Shown: piece by piece, positions 33,688 to 44,853 of the stretch
Layout of the letters: every line of letters begins with the position of its first letter
Position numbering within the stretch: position 1 is the stretch's first letter
Assembly (NCBI RefSeq): GCF_001581925.1
Contig: NZ_LQZA01000004.1
Coordinates: forward strand, 81,764 to 145,763
DNA from: Ferrovum sp. PN-J185
GTDB taxonomy: Bacteria; Pseudomonadota; Gammaproteobacteria; Burkholderiales; Ferrovaceae
Direction of reading: 5' to 3'
Length of the DNA: 64,000 nucleotides
The notes under the pieces: generated by a model
Seen by the model: the letters and a program-made list of their open reading frames with translations, nothing else
Told to the model about the DNA's origin: nothing
The model's database searches: none
Program-made: the position numbers and the translations under genes

Positions 33688-33845
33688 GACGATAACTGTA
33701 GACTATTAGAAAAAGAGACCCATTAAAACATTATTTTTTACTGCAATACAACCCGTTTCTATACTGACACCAAAAATGTTAATAACATGGACAAATTGAT
33801 CAATATTTGACAATATGTGTGAAGTTTTTGCCAAAAGAGTTGAAT

Positions 33846-34838
33846 ATGACACAGTTAGTTGATATGCCTTTATCCTCCACCAAGTCCGTAACCAGTGAAC
33901 ACAAAGTTCCAAGTCGTGTTGATATTGAAGCGTTATTTAACCTACCCTTTAATGATTTGTTGTTTAAGGCGCATACTGTTCATCGTCAACATTTTGACGC
34001 CAATGGAATACAATTGTCCACTTTGTTGTCAGTTAAAACCGGCGGCTGCCCAGAAGACTGCGGTTACTGTCCCCAATCAATCCGACATCCAACACAAGTT
34101 GCAAATTCTTCTTTGTTAAGTATTGAAGAGGTACGCTTGGCTGCACAACGCGCTAAAGAGGCAGGAGCAAGCCGTTTTTGTATGGGTGCTGCATGGCGCT
34201 CACCCAAGGATAAGGACCTTGATCAAGTTATTGATATGATCATTGAAGTTCAACAATTAGGTCTTGAAACCTGTGCAACTCTTGGTATGTTAAAGCCTCA
34301 CCAAGCTGAAAAATTAAAAAATGCTGGGCTTGATTACTACAATCATAATATAGACAGCGCCCCCGAGTTTTATGAGGAAATCATCAAGACTCGTGATTAC
34401 CAAGATAGAATCGATACTCTTCAAGCAGTCAGACAAGCGGGTATGCATGTATGTTGTGGCGGGATCGTTGGGATGGGCGAAACGCGAGCTATGCGCGCTG
34501 GTCTACTTCATGAATTAGCCAGTATGTCTCCTCAACCCGAATCTGTACCGATTAATTTACTTGTACAAGTTGAGGGTACCCCTTTACATGGCACAGAAGA
34601 ATTAGATCCCTTTGAGTTTATTAGAACCATTGCCGTTGCTAGAATTCTAATGCCAAAATCAAGAGTTCGATTATCTGCAGGTCGAGAACAATTAAGCGAT
34701 GCCCATCAAGCCTTATGTTTTTTTGCTGGTGCTAATTCGATTTTTTATGGTGAAAAACTATTAACTACCGGTAACCCTGATGTTAAAAAAGATCAAGATC
34801 TCTTTATACGCTTAGGGTTACATGCAGAAAACGCTTAA
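33846..34838 (+). CDS. bioB: biotin synthase BioB, 330 aa
   Basis: BioB is a radical-SAM enzyme inserting sulfur into dethiobiotin. The cluster motif [43 protein letters not shown] and [12 protein letters not shown] are diagnostic. I place the start at the ATG at 33846 ([10 protein letters not shown]), which has an AAGAG site upstream, rather than the TTG at 33807. The bioC-like gene begins at the base after its stop, so the two are co-expressed. No BioF or BioD gene is nearby. Confidence 0.96.
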   Translation: MTQLVDMPLSSTKSVTSEHKVPSRVDIEALFNLPFNDLLFKAHTVHRQHFDANGIQLSTLLSVKTGGCPEDCGYCPQSIRHPTQVANSSLLSIEEVRLAAQRAKEAGASRFCMGAAWRSPKDKDLDQVIDMIIEVQQLGLETCATLGMLKPHQAEKLKNAGLDYYNHNIDSAPEFYEEIIKTRDYQDRIDTLQAVRQAGMHVCCGGIVGMGETRAMRAGLLHELASMSPQPESVPINLLVQVEGTPLHGTEELDPFEFIRTIAVARILMPKSRVRLSAGREQLSDAHQALCFFAGANSIFYGEKLLTTGNPDVKKDQDLFIRLGLHAENA

Positions 34839-35678
34839 ATGATGATGGGGAAACCCACTTATTTGAATCAAGAGAAACAACTTGTCGAAGCTCAGCATGA
34901 TCTTAGCTGGAGTCAGGATATTGCTGGGCGTTTAATTGAACATTTTGATTTTATTAATATCTCGCCTCACTTAATCGTCAATCTAGGCAGTGGACCTGGA
35001 TGGGGCAATTCAGAACTAATGGGTCGCTTCCCTCATGCCTCATTACTGAATGTTGATATATCCTGGCAGATGCTTTCATCTATCTCTGGTAAAAAAAGAT
35101 CTTTTTGGCAACAAATTACAAAAAAAAATAAGTTTCATTTTCTTTGTTCCGACGCGCAGCAATTAGCTATAAAATCAAATAGTATTGACGTGGTTATCTG
35201 CCATTTGTTACTCCCAGTAGTAGATGGCAACACAGTATTACAAGAAGTGAAACGTATACTCAAACCCAATGGGTTATTTATTTTTTCTAGTTTTGGGCCT
35301 GATACATTAAAAGAAATACCTAACCAAATTAAACATCAACGGTTTTTAAAGCAATTGATTGATATGCATGATGTGGGAGATGCGCTAATTCATCACGGTT
35401 TTCAACATCCTGTTATGGATCGAGAAAATCTTTCTCTAACCTTTACTAATCATCAATTATTGATTGATGATTTCTATACTTATCTTGGTTATGCTCAATC
35501 AAGACTTAAGTTATTAAAACGATCCACTCCTTGGATGATTGAGCTCGGGAAACTTCCTCAAGGTGTAAACGGAGATATCCAAATTACACTTGAACTAAAT
35601 TATGGACATGCATGGAAGAAAGATTTACCTAAAACACCTGACGGGAGACCTGTCATTCCTATCCAGGTCTCCACATGA
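34839..35678 (+). CDS. bioC: BioC-like malonyl-ACP O-methyltransferase, 279 aa
   Basis: This is a class I SAM methyltransferase. The SAM-binding motif is IVNLGSGPGWGNSELM, followed by LLNVDISWQML, FLCSDAQQLAIKSNSIDVVICHLLLP and VKRILKPNGLFIFSSFGPDTLKEI. BioC masks malonyl-ACP as a methyl ester to start pimelate synthesis. Direct linkage to bioB supports that role over a generic methyltransferase. The first codons are three in-frame ATGs (MMMGK), so the exact start is uncertain. Confidence 0.85.
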   Translation: MMMGKPTYLNQEKQLVEAQHDLSWSQDIAGRLIEHFDFINISPHLIVNLGSGPGWGNSELMGRFPHASLLNVDISWQMLSSISGKKRSFWQQITKKNKFHFLCSDAQQLAIKSNSIDVVICHLLLPVVDGNTVLQEVKRILKPNGLFIFSSFGPDTLKEIPNQIKHQRFLKQLIDMHDVGDALIHHGFQHPVMDRENLSLTFTNHQLLIDDFYTYLGYAQSRLKLLKRSTPWMIELGKLPQGVNGDIQITLELNYGHAWKKDLPKTPDGRPVIPIQVST

Positions 35679-35684
35679 TTTGGT

Positions 35685-36212
35685 TTATTTATTATAGTTT
35701 TTAACACCTGCCAAGATTTCTGCCTTAGCTACTTCAGGCCCTTCCCAGCCATCAACTTTAACCCATTTACCTGCCTCAAGATCTTTATAATGCTCAAAGA
35801 AATGAGCGATTTGCTTTAAGGTTAACGGTGGTAAATCCTCTGGTTGTTGAATTGCATCATAGAGATTACATAACTTGGTTACTGGTACGGCGAGTAACTT
35901 GGCATCTACTCCAGCCTCATCAGTCATTTTTAATACCCCAATAGGGCGACAACGAACGACTACTCCAGTAATCAATGGAATAGGCGTAATAACAAGTACG
36001 TCAACAGGATCGCCATCTTCTGATAATGTTTGTGGAATATAACCATAGTTACATGGATAGTGCATTGCAGTCGACATAAAACGATCTACAAACATTGCAC
36101 CCGTTTCTTTATCCAACTCATATTTGATAGGACTACCATTCATTGGAATTTCAATAATGACGTTAACATTATTTGGTACATCTTTACCTGCTGGCACACG
36201 ATCTAAAATCAT
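35685..36212 (-). CDS. ppa: inorganic pyrophosphatase (family I), 175 aa
   Basis: The enzyme hydrolyses pyrophosphate and pulls biosynthetic reactions forward. The hexameric bacterial type I signature is present: [37 protein letters not shown] with the metal-binding Asp residues, [21 protein letters not shown] and [17 protein letters not shown]. Length is typical. It is convergent with bioC and divergent from the dadA-like gene. Confidence 0.96.
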   Translation of the reverse strand: MILDRVPAGKDVPNNVNVIIEIPMNGSPIKYELDKETGAMFVDRFMSTAMHYPCNYGYIPQTLSEDGDPVDVLVITPIPLITGVVVRCRPIGVLKMTDEAGVDAKLLAVPVTKLCNLYDAIQQPEDLPPLTLKQIAHFFEHYKDLEAGKWVKVDGWEGPEVAKAEILAGVKNYNK

Positions 36213-36320
36213 GGTCGTTCTCCACCCTTAAAAAAACATCTATTATAACGGACCCAGAAATTTTGGTGTTTGCTACAATTAATCTCTGAACTCTCAACCT
36301 AACCCATTGTCTTTAAAAAT

Positions 36321-37547
36321 ATGAGTGACCCCTCTTCAATTATTGTTGTTGGCGCCGGTGTAGTTGGCGTTCATACTGCATGGTATCTACAAAAAAACGG
36401 TTTTCAGGTAACACTCATTGATCAAAACAGTGAAGCCGCACTTGAGACCTCTTTTGCCAATGGTTCTCAATTGTCTTATGGCCATGTAGAGCCTTGGGCA
36501 TCAAAAGAGACTTACCCACATATCCTGAAAGCTCTCTTTGATGAAACCTCGCCGATACTTTTTCGCTTAAGATTGGATCTTAAACAATGGGCTTGGGTTA
36601 TGTCTTTCTTGCGCCAGGGTACTACAGAGCGTTATCAATATAATTTAAAACGATTACTGTCTCTGGCCATGCGATCACGTTCTGCACATATTAATTTAGA
36701 ACAATCCTTACAGATAAATTTTGCACAACAGAATAAAGGGATAATTCATCTATATTCTTCCAATGAAGCTTATCAACGTGGCTTACACCATGCTCATGTA
36801 GTAAATGATTTAGGGTATGAACGCTACCCCATAGATCTTAATGCTCTAAATATTATCGAGCCGACCTTACAATTTAGTCCGCTGTCTTTTAGTGGCGCAA
36901 CCTATTGCCCAAATGATTCATCAGGCGATGCCAAAGTATGGACACAGGCTCTCTGCCAACACTTTATGTCTCTAGGTGGACACTTTTTAAACAACGCTTC
37001 AGTCTCCTCTCTTTGGTATAGCAATCAACGTTGTCAAGGAGTGATACTTAATAATCAACAACAATTACCTGCTCGGCGTATCGTATTATGTACTGGGGTG
37101 ATGACCCAGCAGTTAATTAAACCACTGGGTATATCAGTCTCTATTTATCCTGTAAAAGGCTATTCAATTACATTACCTATCATAGATAAATCAGTTATTC
37201 CTCAAGTAAGCCTTACTGATGACCAAGGTAAAATTGTGATGTCGCGTTTAGGTGATTATTTACGTGTTGCAGGTACGGCAGAATTTATTGGCTGGGATCA
37301 TTCATTGAATCAACAACGCGTTAGCGCTCTGGTTAAACGGACCAAGCAATTTTTCCCAACTGGCTTGGATTTTAATGAAATTAATCCATGGACGGGGCTT
37401 CGTCCCGTCACCCCCTCTGGCTATCCCTATATAGGCGCCTCGCCTATAACAGGTCTTTACTTTAATACTGGCCATGGAACGCTTGGCTGGACACTGAGTG
37501 CCGGCAGTGCTGAACTATTAGTAGAGCAAATTCTACAAGAGACATAA
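36321..37547 (+). CDS. D-amino-acid dehydrogenase-like FAD oxidoreductase, 408 aa
   Basis: An N-terminal Rossmann motif (IIVVGAGVVGVHTAWYLQKNG split near residues 6-26) binds FAD. The ANGSQLSYGHVEPWASK region, CTGVMTQQL and the C-terminal PWTGLRPVTPSGYPYIGASP and NTGHGTLGWTLSAGSA closely follow DadA, the small-subunit D-amino-acid dehydrogenase. It would oxidise D-alanine or other D-amino acids and feed electrons to quinones. No alanine racemase gene is adjacent. Confidence 0.87.
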   Translation: MSDPSSIIVVGAGVVGVHTAWYLQKNGFQVTLIDQNSEAALETSFANGSQLSYGHVEPWASKETYPHILKALFDETSPILFRLRLDLKQWAWVMSFLRQGTTERYQYNLKRLLSLAMRSRSAHINLEQSLQINFAQQNKGIIHLYSSNEAYQRGLHHAHVVNDLGYERYPIDLNALNIIEPTLQFSPLSFSGATYCPNDSSGDAKVWTQALCQHFMSLGGHFLNNASVSSLWYSNQRCQGVILNNQQQLPARRIVLCTGVMTQQLIKPLGISVSIYPVKGYSITLPIIDKSVIPQVSLTDDQGKIVMSRLGDYLRVAGTAEFIGWDHSLNQQRVSALVKRTKQFFPTGLDFNEINPWTGLRPVTPSGYPYIGASPITGLYFNTGHGTLGWTLSAGSAELLVEQILQET

Positions 37548-37630
37548 TAGAGTTGGTTTATTAACTCGCACTATACGCTAAAAGCTAAAAATGATTGTGC
37601 TAAACTAATTATTTTTGAAAGGATTGTCCC

Positions 37631-38038
37631 ATGCAAAGTCGTTTTAGCCTTGAACTCAATGATGCAAAGCGTATCGCCGAAGCTGCACGTAAAACAGCTG
37701 AATCGAATGAGTGGAACGTGGTCATCTCAATTCTTGATGAAGGCGGTCATCTGATTTATCTTGAACGTATGGACGGAACCCAAAAGGGATCTATTGTTGT
37801 TTCTCAAGAAAAAGCGAAAACAGCCTATTTATTTAATCGACCAACGAAAAAATTAGAAGAAGCGGTGAGTGGTGGGCGTACTGTCATGTTAAAACTCACG
37901 GGTTCAACCCCTATAGAAGGTGGTCTACCTTTAGTGTACCAAAACCAATTAATCGGTGCGATTGGCATATCTGGAGTGCAATCGTTCCAAGACGGCATCA
38001 TTGCTCAAGCAGGCGCGGATTTTGTTGCTCAACTATAA
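37631..38038 (+). CDS. GlcG/HbpS-family protein, 135 aa
   Basis: This is a small single-domain protein of the GlcG/HbpS fold (LNDAKRIAEAARKTAES, IAVLDEGGHL-like ISILDEGGHLIYLERMDG, and GGLPLVYQNQLIGAIGISG). Some relatives bind haem or degradation products; no enzyme activity is known to me. A clear AAAGGA site precedes the ATG. Its stop is followed at once by the earP start, so the two may be co-transcribed, although no functional link is known. Confidence 0.85.
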   Translation: MQSRFSLELNDAKRIAEAARKTAESNEWNVVISILDEGGHLIYLERMDGTQKGSIVVSQEKAKTAYLFNRPTKKLEEAVSGGRTVMLKLTGSTPIEGGLPLVYQNQLIGAIGISGVQSFQDGIIAQAGADFVAQL

Positions 38039-39118
38039 ATGAGCGAGGAGTCTCCACACTGGCATGTATTTTGTCGGGTTATCGATAACTTTGGCGATGC
38101 TGGTGTGGCGCTGCGTTTTTGTAGGCAACTCTCTCTTCGTCAACACCAACGAGTGACACTATTTATCGATGATACCTCTCTTATTTTCAGTTTAATGGAT
38201 AAAAGAGATCGGCAATTATTCGAAGTCAAACAGTGGCCCATCTCTCCATCAACAGTTTTACCTGCAGCGCGAATTATAAGCTTGTTTGGTTGCACGCTCC
38301 CCAAGGAATATAGTGAACTTGCCAAGGCGACTCATCCATTACCACAATGGGTTAATGTTGAGCATTTAAGCGCGGAAAGTTGGATTGAATCCTTTCATTT
38401 AAAACCCTCACCCCATCCTCCTTTAGTGGAGTATTTTTTCTATCCTGGATTTACCACAACAAGCGGTGGGCTGATTCAAGAAGATAAGTGTGACTTAACT
38501 GTTAGAGGTAGAAATACCATTCTCCCTCATGATGACGCATCAGCTATTTTTAAAATATTTATCTTTTGCTATCACAGCGCACCGCTAATCAGTTTTATAA
38601 CAAGTTTGCATACATTAGGTATTGTCTGCCAAATCATTGTGCCTGAAGACTTACCACTCAGCGTAGAACTTAAAAATTGGCAACAACATCATCCATACTC
38701 TACCCTAAGGTTTCTTTGGCTACCCCGTCTTGTACAAACTGAGTTTGATGACTACTTAATGACAGCGGATTTACTATTTGTACGTGGTGAGGATACTTGG
38801 GCCAGAGCTCAATTAATGGGAAAACCCTTGATATGGCAAATTTATCCGCAAGAGGAAGATGCACATTGGCCTAAATTAGAGGCGTTTCTAACGCGTTATT
38901 GTGAACATTTGAAGGCAACTGACGCCATAAGGAGTATGGTTTCATTTCATACAAAATGGAATAAAGGACTGACAATTACTCAAAAAGACTGTCAAGATTT
39001 GTTAGATAACTATTTGATTCTCAAAGAACATGCTCAAATTTGGCAAGATAGTTTATTGGTTCAAACAAGCCTAATTGACCAACTTGTCCAGTTTTTAGAA
39101 AAAAACAATAAAAATTGA
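38039..39118 (+). CDS. earP: EF-P arginine 32 rhamnosyltransferase EarP, 359 aa
   Basis: EarP is an inverting GT-B glycosyltransferase that transfers rhamnose from dTDP-rhamnose to Arg32 of elongation factor P. The N-terminal acceptor-side motif [19 protein letters not shown] and the C-terminal nucleotide-sugar site [39 protein letters not shown] (conserved Asp/Glu in the GED triplet) are present. It lies directly upstream of efp, whose product has Arg at position 32, so enzyme and substrate are linked. Confidence 0.95.
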   Translation: MSEESPHWHVFCRVIDNFGDAGVALRFCRQLSLRQHQRVTLFIDDTSLIFSLMDKRDRQLFEVKQWPISPSTVLPAARIISLFGCTLPKEYSELAKATHPLPQWVNVEHLSAESWIESFHLKPSPHPPLVEYFFYPGFTTTSGGLIQEDKCDLTVRGRNTILPHDDASAIFKIFIFCYHSAPLISFITSLHTLGIVCQIIVPEDLPLSVELKNWQQHHPYSTLRFLWLPRLVQTEFDDYLMTADLLFVRGEDTWARAQLMGKPLIWQIYPQEEDAHWPKLEAFLTRYCEHLKATDAIRSMVSFHTKWNKGLTITQKDCQDLLDNYLILKEHAQIWQDSLLVQTSLIDQLVQFLEKNNKN

Positions 39119-39156
39119 GTATAATATTGGGCTTAATTCATCCTTTGAGATCCATT

Positions 39157-39717
39157 ATGAAACAAGCTCAAGAATTACGTTCCGGAAACGTTATCATGGT
39201 TGGCAAAGACCCCATGGTCATTCAGAAAACAGAATACAATAAAGGTGGTCGTAGTGCTGCTGTTGTTAAAATGAAATTGAAAAATCTACTCACAGGTGCT
39301 GCCAGTGAAGTAGTGTACAAAGCTGATGACAAATTAGACCAAGTAATCTTAGAGCACAAAGAAGTTACTTATTCCTATTTTGCTGACCCCTCATATGTAT
39401 TCATGGATGCTGAATACAATCAATTTGAAGTGGACCAAGAAAATATGGGTGAAGCGCTAAACTATCTTGAAGATGGGATGGCTTGTGAAATCACACTCTA
39501 TGATGGACGTCCTATTTCTGTTCAGTTACCTAATTCATTAGTTCGTGAAATTGAGTATACAGAACCTGCCGTGCGTGGAGACACCTCTGGCAAAGTGCTA
39601 AAACCAGCCAAACTTAAAAATGGTTTTGAAATTGCAGTTCCTTTGTTTTGTGAACCTGGCGACAAAATTGAAATTGATACCACTACCGGTGAGTATCGTC
39701 GTCGCGTTAACTCCTAA
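39157..39717 (+). CDS. efp: translation elongation factor P (Arg32 type), 186 aa
   Basis: EF-P relieves ribosome stalling at polyproline. The ATG at 39157 gives the standard length; upstream in-frame codons overlap the earP end and are rejected. The loop KGGRSAA places Arg at residue 32, the residue glycosylated by EarP, instead of Lys34. The three beta domains and the C-terminal [17 protein letters not shown] are typical. A TATAAT at 39120-39125 could be the -10 box of its own promoter inside the end of earP. Confidence 0.97.
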   Translation: MKQAQELRSGNVIMVGKDPMVIQKTEYNKGGRSAAVVKMKLKNLLTGAASEVVYKADDKLDQVILEHKEVTYSYFADPSYVFMDAEYNQFEVDQENMGEALNYLEDGMACEITLYDGRPISVQLPNSLVREIEYTEPAVRGDTSGKVLKPAKLKNGFEIAVPLFCEPGDKIEIDTTTGEYRRRVNS

Positions 39718-39728
39718 GCGTTATCACT

Positions 39729-40826
39729 ATGTTAATTACACGCCCAGACATTTTACCTGGGCGTGTTTTTTTTCTTGAACACCATTCCCAGGTTTTACAT
39801 AATAACCCTCTCAATGATCCTGTAATTCGTCAGCATCCAGTTTGGGTACCACCCCGTTTTGAAGAAAAAAGCAAACAAGGTCAACGTTTTCCATTGGTTT
39901 TTGAATTGGCTGGTTTTTTAGGCACTGGTGCTGGTAGGATTGCATGGCGCGCTTTTGACGAGAATATTGTAGATAGACTTAGTCGTCTTTACCATGAACA
40001 AACCATTCCTGATCTGATTGTTGTCTTCCCAGACGCCTTTACCCGTTTAGGTGGCAATCAATACATAAATTCAAGTGCCATAGGACAATACGGAGACTTT
40101 ATAAACCAAGAGCTGTTGGCTTTTGTTGATCACACTCTACCGACAATTAGAGCACCTGAGAAACGTGTCATCTATGGTAAGTCCTCTGGAGGGTACGGTG
40201 CTATCATGGCGGCCTTACTTTACCCTGCCACTTGGGGTAACGTTGGAATGCTCTCTGGCGATTGCTTTTTCGATGCTCTCTATCGTAATGACTGGCATAA
40301 CACATTAACAACATTATCTAAATATGCACCCGATCAACTGATTGCTGAAAGCAGTAATGAACCCACACAAGAAATAAACCACCTACTGTCACTTGGGATT
40401 GATGATGGTCGAGTGAAGTCATTTCTTGACTATATGTGGAAAAATGAACGCCCAAACCATCATGAAAGTCATGCTTTAATGAATATTTGTATGGCAGCAA
40501 CCTATGACCCAGATCCTCAGGTTAAAAATGGCTTTCGTATTCCTTTTAATGCTTACAGTGGTGAAATAATTAATCAGCGTTGGAATAACTGGTTAACTTG
40601 GGACCCTATTCATAGAGTTAAACAGCAACCTGATTTATTAAGAACACTTAAAACACTTTATCTTGATTGTGGCTGGAATGATCAATACCACATTCACTAT
40701 GGTATGCGTCAGCTATCAAGGCAACTAAAAAGTGATGGGATTAACCACATCTACCGTGAATTTCCTGGCACACACTCAGGCATCGATCACCGCATTGATA
40801 AGGCTCTGGCTTTATTAACCAAATAA
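39729..40826 (+). CDS. alpha/beta-hydrolase esterase-like protein, 365 aa
   Basis: The protein resembles the esterase D family of alpha/beta hydrolases. The nucleophile elbow VIYGKSSGGYGAIMAALLYP carries Ser in GKSSGG. A late GTHSGIDHR supplies a plausible catalytic His, and the acid is probably in LDCGWNDQYH. No signal peptide is seen, so a cytoplasmic carboxylesterase is likely; the substrate is unknown. It follows efp after 11 bases and ends before a strong bidirectional terminator. Confidence 0.85.
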   Translation: MLITRPDILPGRVFFLEHHSQVLHNNPLNDPVIRQHPVWVPPRFEEKSKQGQRFPLVFELAGFLGTGAGRIAWRAFDENIVDRLSRLYHEQTIPDLIVVFPDAFTRLGGNQYINSSAIGQYGDFINQELLAFVDHTLPTIRAPEKRVIYGKSSGGYGAIMAALLYPATWGNVGMLSGDCFFDALYRNDWHNTLTTLSKYAPDQLIAESSNEPTQEINHLLSLGIDDGRVKSFLDYMWKNERPNHHESHALMNICMAATYDPDPQVKNGFRIPFNAYSGEIINQRWNNWLTWDPIHRVKQQPDLLRTLKTLYLDCGWNDQYHIHYGMRQLSRQLKSDGINHIYREFPGTHSGIDHRIDKALALLTK

Positions 40827-40844
40827 CCTTTAACACTGAAAAAT

Positions 40845-40877
40845 AAAAAAGCTCTTCATTTTTTGAAGAGCTTTTTT
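40845..40877. terminator. bidirectional Rho-independent terminator
   Basis: GCTCTTCA (40851-40858) pairs with TGAAGAGC (40864-40871) around a T-loop, with an A-run on the left and a T-run on the right. It serves both the esterase-like gene and the convergent pntB. Confidence 0.9.
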
Positions 40878-40895
40878 GGTTAGCAACACAAATAG

Positions 40896-42284
40896 TTAAG
40901 CTGGGATATGTGACAATATGGCATCCACACTCTTCTTCGCATCACCAAATAACATACGGGTATTTTCCTTGAAGAATAAGGGATTTTCTACACCAGCATA
41001 GCCTGTTGCCATACTGCGTTTAAATACCACCACGGTTTTTGCTTTCCATACTTCTAAAACAGGCATACCAGCAATAGGACTACCAGGATCCTCTTGTGCC
41101 GAAGGATTGACAATATCATTAGCTCCAACCACTAAAACTGTATCAGTCTCAGGGAAATCTTCATTAATTTCATCCATCTCAAGCACAATGTCATAAGGTA
41201 CTTTAGCCTCAGCTAACAGCACATTCATGTGACCTGGCAAACGTCCAGCCACAGGGTGAATAGCAAAGCGTACAGTTACTCCCTTAGCGCGTAAGCGTTT
41301 GGTGATCTCACTAATTACGCCCTGAGCTTGAGCTACCGCCATACCATAGCCTGGAACAATAATCACTTCTTTTGCATCCATTAATGATTGAGCTGTTTCT
41401 TCAGCACTGATTGAGACGGCTTCACCTTCAACGGCAGCGGCACTGGATGTCCCACTCCCTGTCCCAAAACCACCCAATATCACACTGATGAAACTGCGGT
41501 TCATGGCACGACACATAATATAAGAAAGAATTGCACCACTACTACCAACAAGCGCACCCGTTACAATCAAAAGGTCATTGGACAACATAAAACCAGTTGC
41601 TGCAGCAGCCCAGCCTGAGTAGCTATTTAGCATAGAAACCACAACTGGCATATCTGCTCCACCGATGGCCATAACTAAATGAATACCAAGCAATAAAGCA
41701 ATACCGGTCATAATCAATAGTGCAGGCAAACCGGCACTACCTTCAGAACTTAAAAAGACGCTACCCAAATAAATGGTGACAAGAATTCCGAATAAATTAA
41801 GCCAGTGACGCATAGGTAAGGTCAAAGGTTTACCAGAAATCATCCCTCTTAGTTTACCAAAGGCAATGATTGATCCTGTGAAGGTGACTGCACCAATAAA
41901 CACACCAATATAAATTTCTAATTCATGAATAGTATGTTCTGCACCGACGTAGTGGGCGTTAGGATCTAAAAAGCTTGCATACCCCACCAATGTGGCGGCT
42001 AGCCCCACAAAGGAATGGAGAACAGCAACGAGCTCAGGCATCTGCGTCATTTCAACTCTTACAGCAAGCATCCAACCAACCCCTCCACCCACCACAATAG
42101 CTGGGATAAGTAGCCATTGACTGATTCCTGTACCAAGCACGGTAGCAAGGATAGCAATTGCCATTCCTGCTGCGCCATAGAAGTTACCCCGTCTTGCTGT
42201 GTCTTGGCGAGAGAGTCCACCTAAACTTAAGATAAATAAAATCGCAGAAGCGATATATGAAACAGTAATTAATCCTGGATTCAT
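40896..42284 (-). CDS. pntB: NAD(P) transhydrogenase subunit beta PntB, 462 aa
   Basis: PntB is the membrane and NADP(H)-binding subunit of the proton-translocating transhydrogenase. The N-terminal half contains about eight or nine membrane helices. The C-terminal domain III has [33 protein letters not shown] and [10 protein letters not shown] for NADP binding. It is the distal gene of the pntA-pntB pair, 10 bases downstream of pntA, and supplies NADPH from NADH using the proton gradient. Confidence 0.96.
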   Translation of the reverse strand: MNPGLITVSYIASAILFILSLGGLSRQDTARRGNFYGAAGMAIAILATVLGTGISQWLLIPAIVVGGGVGWMLAVRVEMTQMPELVAVLHSFVGLAATLVGYASFLDPNAHYVGAEHTIHELEIYIGVFIGAVTFTGSIIAFGKLRGMISGKPLTLPMRHWLNLFGILVTIYLGSVFLSSEGSAGLPALLIMTGIALLLGIHLVMAIGGADMPVVVSMLNSYSGWAAAATGFMLSNDLLIVTGALVGSSGAILSYIMCRAMNRSFISVILGGFGTGSGTSSAAAVEGEAVSISAEETAQSLMDAKEVIIVPGYGMAVAQAQGVISEITKRLRAKGVTVRFAIHPVAGRLPGHMNVLLAEAKVPYDIVLEMDEINEDFPETDTVLVVGANDIVNPSAQEDPGSPIAGMPVLEVWKAKTVVVFKRSMATGYAGVENPLFFKENTRMLFGDAKKSVDAILSHIPA

Positions 42285-42294
42285 GGGTCACTCC

Positions 42295-43866
42295 TCAATC
42301 TTTACGAAACATGTTAAGCATGCGCTGAGTGACTCTAAAACCACCCGCAATATTAATGGTAGCGATTAGCACAGAAAATAAAGCCAATATCATTACCACG
42401 CTATCAGAACTTCCCACTTCAAGTAATGCACCAATAACAATAATTCCACTAATTGCATTAGTCACACTCATGAGCGGAGTATGTAAAGCTGGTGTGACAT
42501 TCCACACCACCATATAGCCCACAAAACAAGCCAATACAAATACAGTAAAATGTGGCAAGAAAGCAGCCGGTGCATAGAGGCCGATAAGTGCAAATAAGAC
42601 CACACCTACTAATAAGATGGTAGCGAGTGTTGACCCTTTCATCGGTCCTGATGATTCACCATGTTTTGGTGCTGGCGGAGGCATAGCAGCCTGAGGTTTA
42701 GCTGGTGCGATAGCAGGAATTTTTAAAGGTGGTGCAGGCCACATTAGCTGACCATCATGAACAACTGTTGCGCCACGTATTACATCATCCTCAAGATTTA
42801 ATTGCACTTGCCCATCTTTATTTGGTGTTAAATCCGTTAACAAATGACGTAAGTTGGTGCCGTAGAGTTGACTTGATTGGGCTGACAAACGTGAGGGTAA
42901 GTCGGTGTAACCAATCACTGTCACCCCTTCAACATTGGCTACTTCTCCTGGCACAGTACACTCACAGTTACCACCCTGTTCTGCAGCCAAGTCAACAATC
43001 ACGCTGCCTTTTTTCATGGAATAAACCATGTCTTTTGTGATGAGTTTTGGGGCAGGCTTTCCTGGAATCAAGGCAGTGGTAACAATAATGTCAACTTCTT
43101 TGGCTTGATTTGCAAACAATTCCATTTCAGCCTTGATGAACTCAGGGCTCATTTGTTTGGCATAACCACCGCTTCCTGATCCTTCTTCCTCAAAATCAAG
43201 CTCCAGGAATTCGGCCCCCATACTTTCAATTTGTTGTTTGACTTCCGGACGAGTATCAAAAGCACGAACAATAGCGCCTAATCCTCTTGCAGTACCGATA
43301 GCTGCAAGCCCTGCAACGCCGGCACCGATAACCATCACTTTTGCTGGAGGCACTTTACCTGCAGCAGTAATTTGACCAGTAAAGAAACGTCCAAAATGAT
43401 TGGATGCTTCTACAATGGCGCGATAGCCCGCAATATTAGCCATGGAGCTTAAGGCATCCATTTTTTGTGCGCGCGATATGCGTGGAATGGTATCAACAGC
43501 AAGGGCGGTTACTCCTTGTTTGATAAACATTTCTAGTAACTCAGCATTTTGCGCAGGCCATACAAAACCAATGATGATAGATTTAGGGCGCGCTTTAGTG
43601 ACCTCATGAACTCCACTGGTTGCATCAAATTGAGGAGCACGAACTTTGAGAATAATGTCAGCCTTTTGCCATACCGTATCACGATCCACAACCTCAACAC
43701 CAACTGCACGATAAGCCTCATCATGTAGTGATGCTAATTCACCTGCACCACTTTCAATCATGACTGAATAACCAAGTTTTATAAGCTGAGACGCAGACTC
43801 AGGGGTGGCTGCAACACGCCGCTCTCCTGGGTGGATTTCCCGAGGGACTCCAATCATCATGGCCAT
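42295..43866 (-). CDS. pntA: NAD(P) transhydrogenase subunit alpha PntA, 523 aa
   Basis: PntA provides the NAD(H)-binding domain I, with [23 protein letters not shown] and the Rossmann motif [20 protein letters not shown]. Its C-terminus has membrane helices (about residues 415-505). The RQD-loop-like segment [19 protein letters not shown] and the mobile loop are present. It is a single, undivided alpha subunit of the enterobacterial type rather than split PntAA/PntAB. It starts the leftward pntAB operon. Confidence 0.96.
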   Translation of the reverse strand: MAMMIGVPREIHPGERRVAATPESASQLIKLGYSVMIESGAGELASLHDEAYRAVGVEVVDRDTVWQKADIILKVRAPQFDATSGVHEVTKARPKSIIIGFVWPAQNAELLEMFIKQGVTALAVDTIPRISRAQKMDALSSMANIAGYRAIVEASNHFGRFFTGQITAAGKVPPAKVMVIGAGVAGLAAIGTARGLGAIVRAFDTRPEVKQQIESMGAEFLELDFEEEGSGSGGYAKQMSPEFIKAEMELFANQAKEVDIIVTTALIPGKPAPKLITKDMVYSMKKGSVIVDLAAEQGGNCECTVPGEVANVEGVTVIGYTDLPSRLSAQSSQLYGTNLRHLLTDLTPNKDGQVQLNLEDDVIRGATVVHDGQLMWPAPPLKIPAIAPAKPQAAMPPPAPKHGESSGPMKGSTLATILLVGVVLFALIGLYAPAAFLPHFTVFVLACFVGYMVVWNVTPALHTPLMSVTNAISGIIVIGALLEVGSSDSVVMILALFSVLIATINIAGGFRVTQRMLNMFRKD

Positions 43867-43983
43867 GAACTACTCCTATTATTCGTTTTACGAGAAAATG
43901 CTTTTTACCAAAATGAGGCATTGTATCCTAGGATAACGCTTTTATACAGTGACCCATATCAAGTGAACAACTAACAAGCTGTT

Positions 43984-44517
43984 TTAAGAAGTTAATCTAT
44001 GCCAATCAAAATACGGTCCAGGATCATCTTTTCTTCCTGGTGCTATATGTTGATGCCCCACAATATCAGTAATGGGATAGTGTTTTTTTAATAACTTTAC
44101 CAATTCAACCAAACTCAGATACTGCTCTTCTGTAAAACTCCTATCAGTGGTTCCCTCAAGCTCAATACCAATAGAGTAATCATTACAATTAGACTTATCC
44201 TGCCAGACTGAGATACCAGCATGCCAAGCACGGTCATTACAGGATACATACTGTATCAGTTCTCCGCTACGGCGAATCAAAAAATGAGAGGAGACTTCCA
44301 ATCCCTTCAAAGACTCATAATAAGGATGAGAGTCACAATCCAATTGGTTTAAAAATAACTTACTGATAGCTTCGCCACCAAACTCTCCAGGAGGCAAACT
44401 AATACAATGAATCACTATTAATGACACCTCTGTCTCTCGAGGACGTTGGTTGAAGTTTGGAGAAAGCACCTGCGCGGCCTCGCTCACCCAACCTTGAGGT
44501 TTCATTCTAAGAGTCAT
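43984..44517 (-). CDS. ampD: 1,6-anhydro-N-acetylmuramyl-L-alanine amidase AmpD, 177 aa
   Basis: AmpD is a cytoplasmic zinc amidase of peptidoglycan recycling. The zinc ligands are visible: His in LIVIHCISLPP, His in NDRAWHAGIS, and the C-terminal GHQHIAPGRKDDPGPYFDW with the catalytic Lys and Asp. I placed the start at the ATG at 44517, which overlaps the stop of the upstream gene (TAATG); an upstream alternative would overlap that gene by 43 bases. It is probably co-translated with the PP0621-family gene. Confidence 0.94.
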   Translation of the reverse strand: MTLRMKPQGWVSEAAQVLSPNFNQRPRETEVSLIVIHCISLPPGEFGGEAISKLFLNQLDCDSHPYYESLKGLEVSSHFLIRRSGELIQYVSCNDRAWHAGISVWQDKSNCNDYSIGIELEGTTDRSFTEEQYLSLVELVKLLKKHYPITDIVGHQHIAPGRKDDPGPYFDWHRLTS

Positions 44518-44759
44518 TAAGCACCTGCTTGGTCCTGTTGTTTGTGCGCTAAAGAACAATAATATCGGCCTTTAGAAGCGATGGCTTCATTGCGAACAAC
44601 AAATACACCACACTTAGCACAGCGCACCATATCCTCAGTATGCTCAATGGGAGATTCCTGAGACTTCTTCAAAGTAGCCTGATGCTTTCGCCAAATAGGT
44701 AAAACATACTTTGCAGCAAAATAAATAACCGCTAACCACAAAAGCAATTTCATAATCAC
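44517..44759 (-). CDS. PP0621-family zinc-ribbon membrane protein, 80 aa
   Basis: One N-terminal membrane helix (about residues 3-22) precedes a short zinc-ribbon-like domain with CAKCGVFV and RYYCSLAH. This matches the small PP0621 family, whose members sit next to ampD in many betaproteobacteria. The function is unknown. The stop codon overlaps the ampD start by one base, so expression is coupled. Confidence 0.85.
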   Translation of the reverse strand: MIMKLLLWLAVIYFAAKYVLPIWRKHQATLKKSQESPIEHTEDMVRCAKCGVFVVRNEAIASKGRYYCSLAHKQQDQAGA

Positions 44760-44853
44760 TGAATGCCCTTTTATTAAGAATCGACAAGTTAAAGTGTTTT
44801 AATTAACAGATTCAATGTCTTTTACAGTATTATAAGATATTTGCAACCTTACT

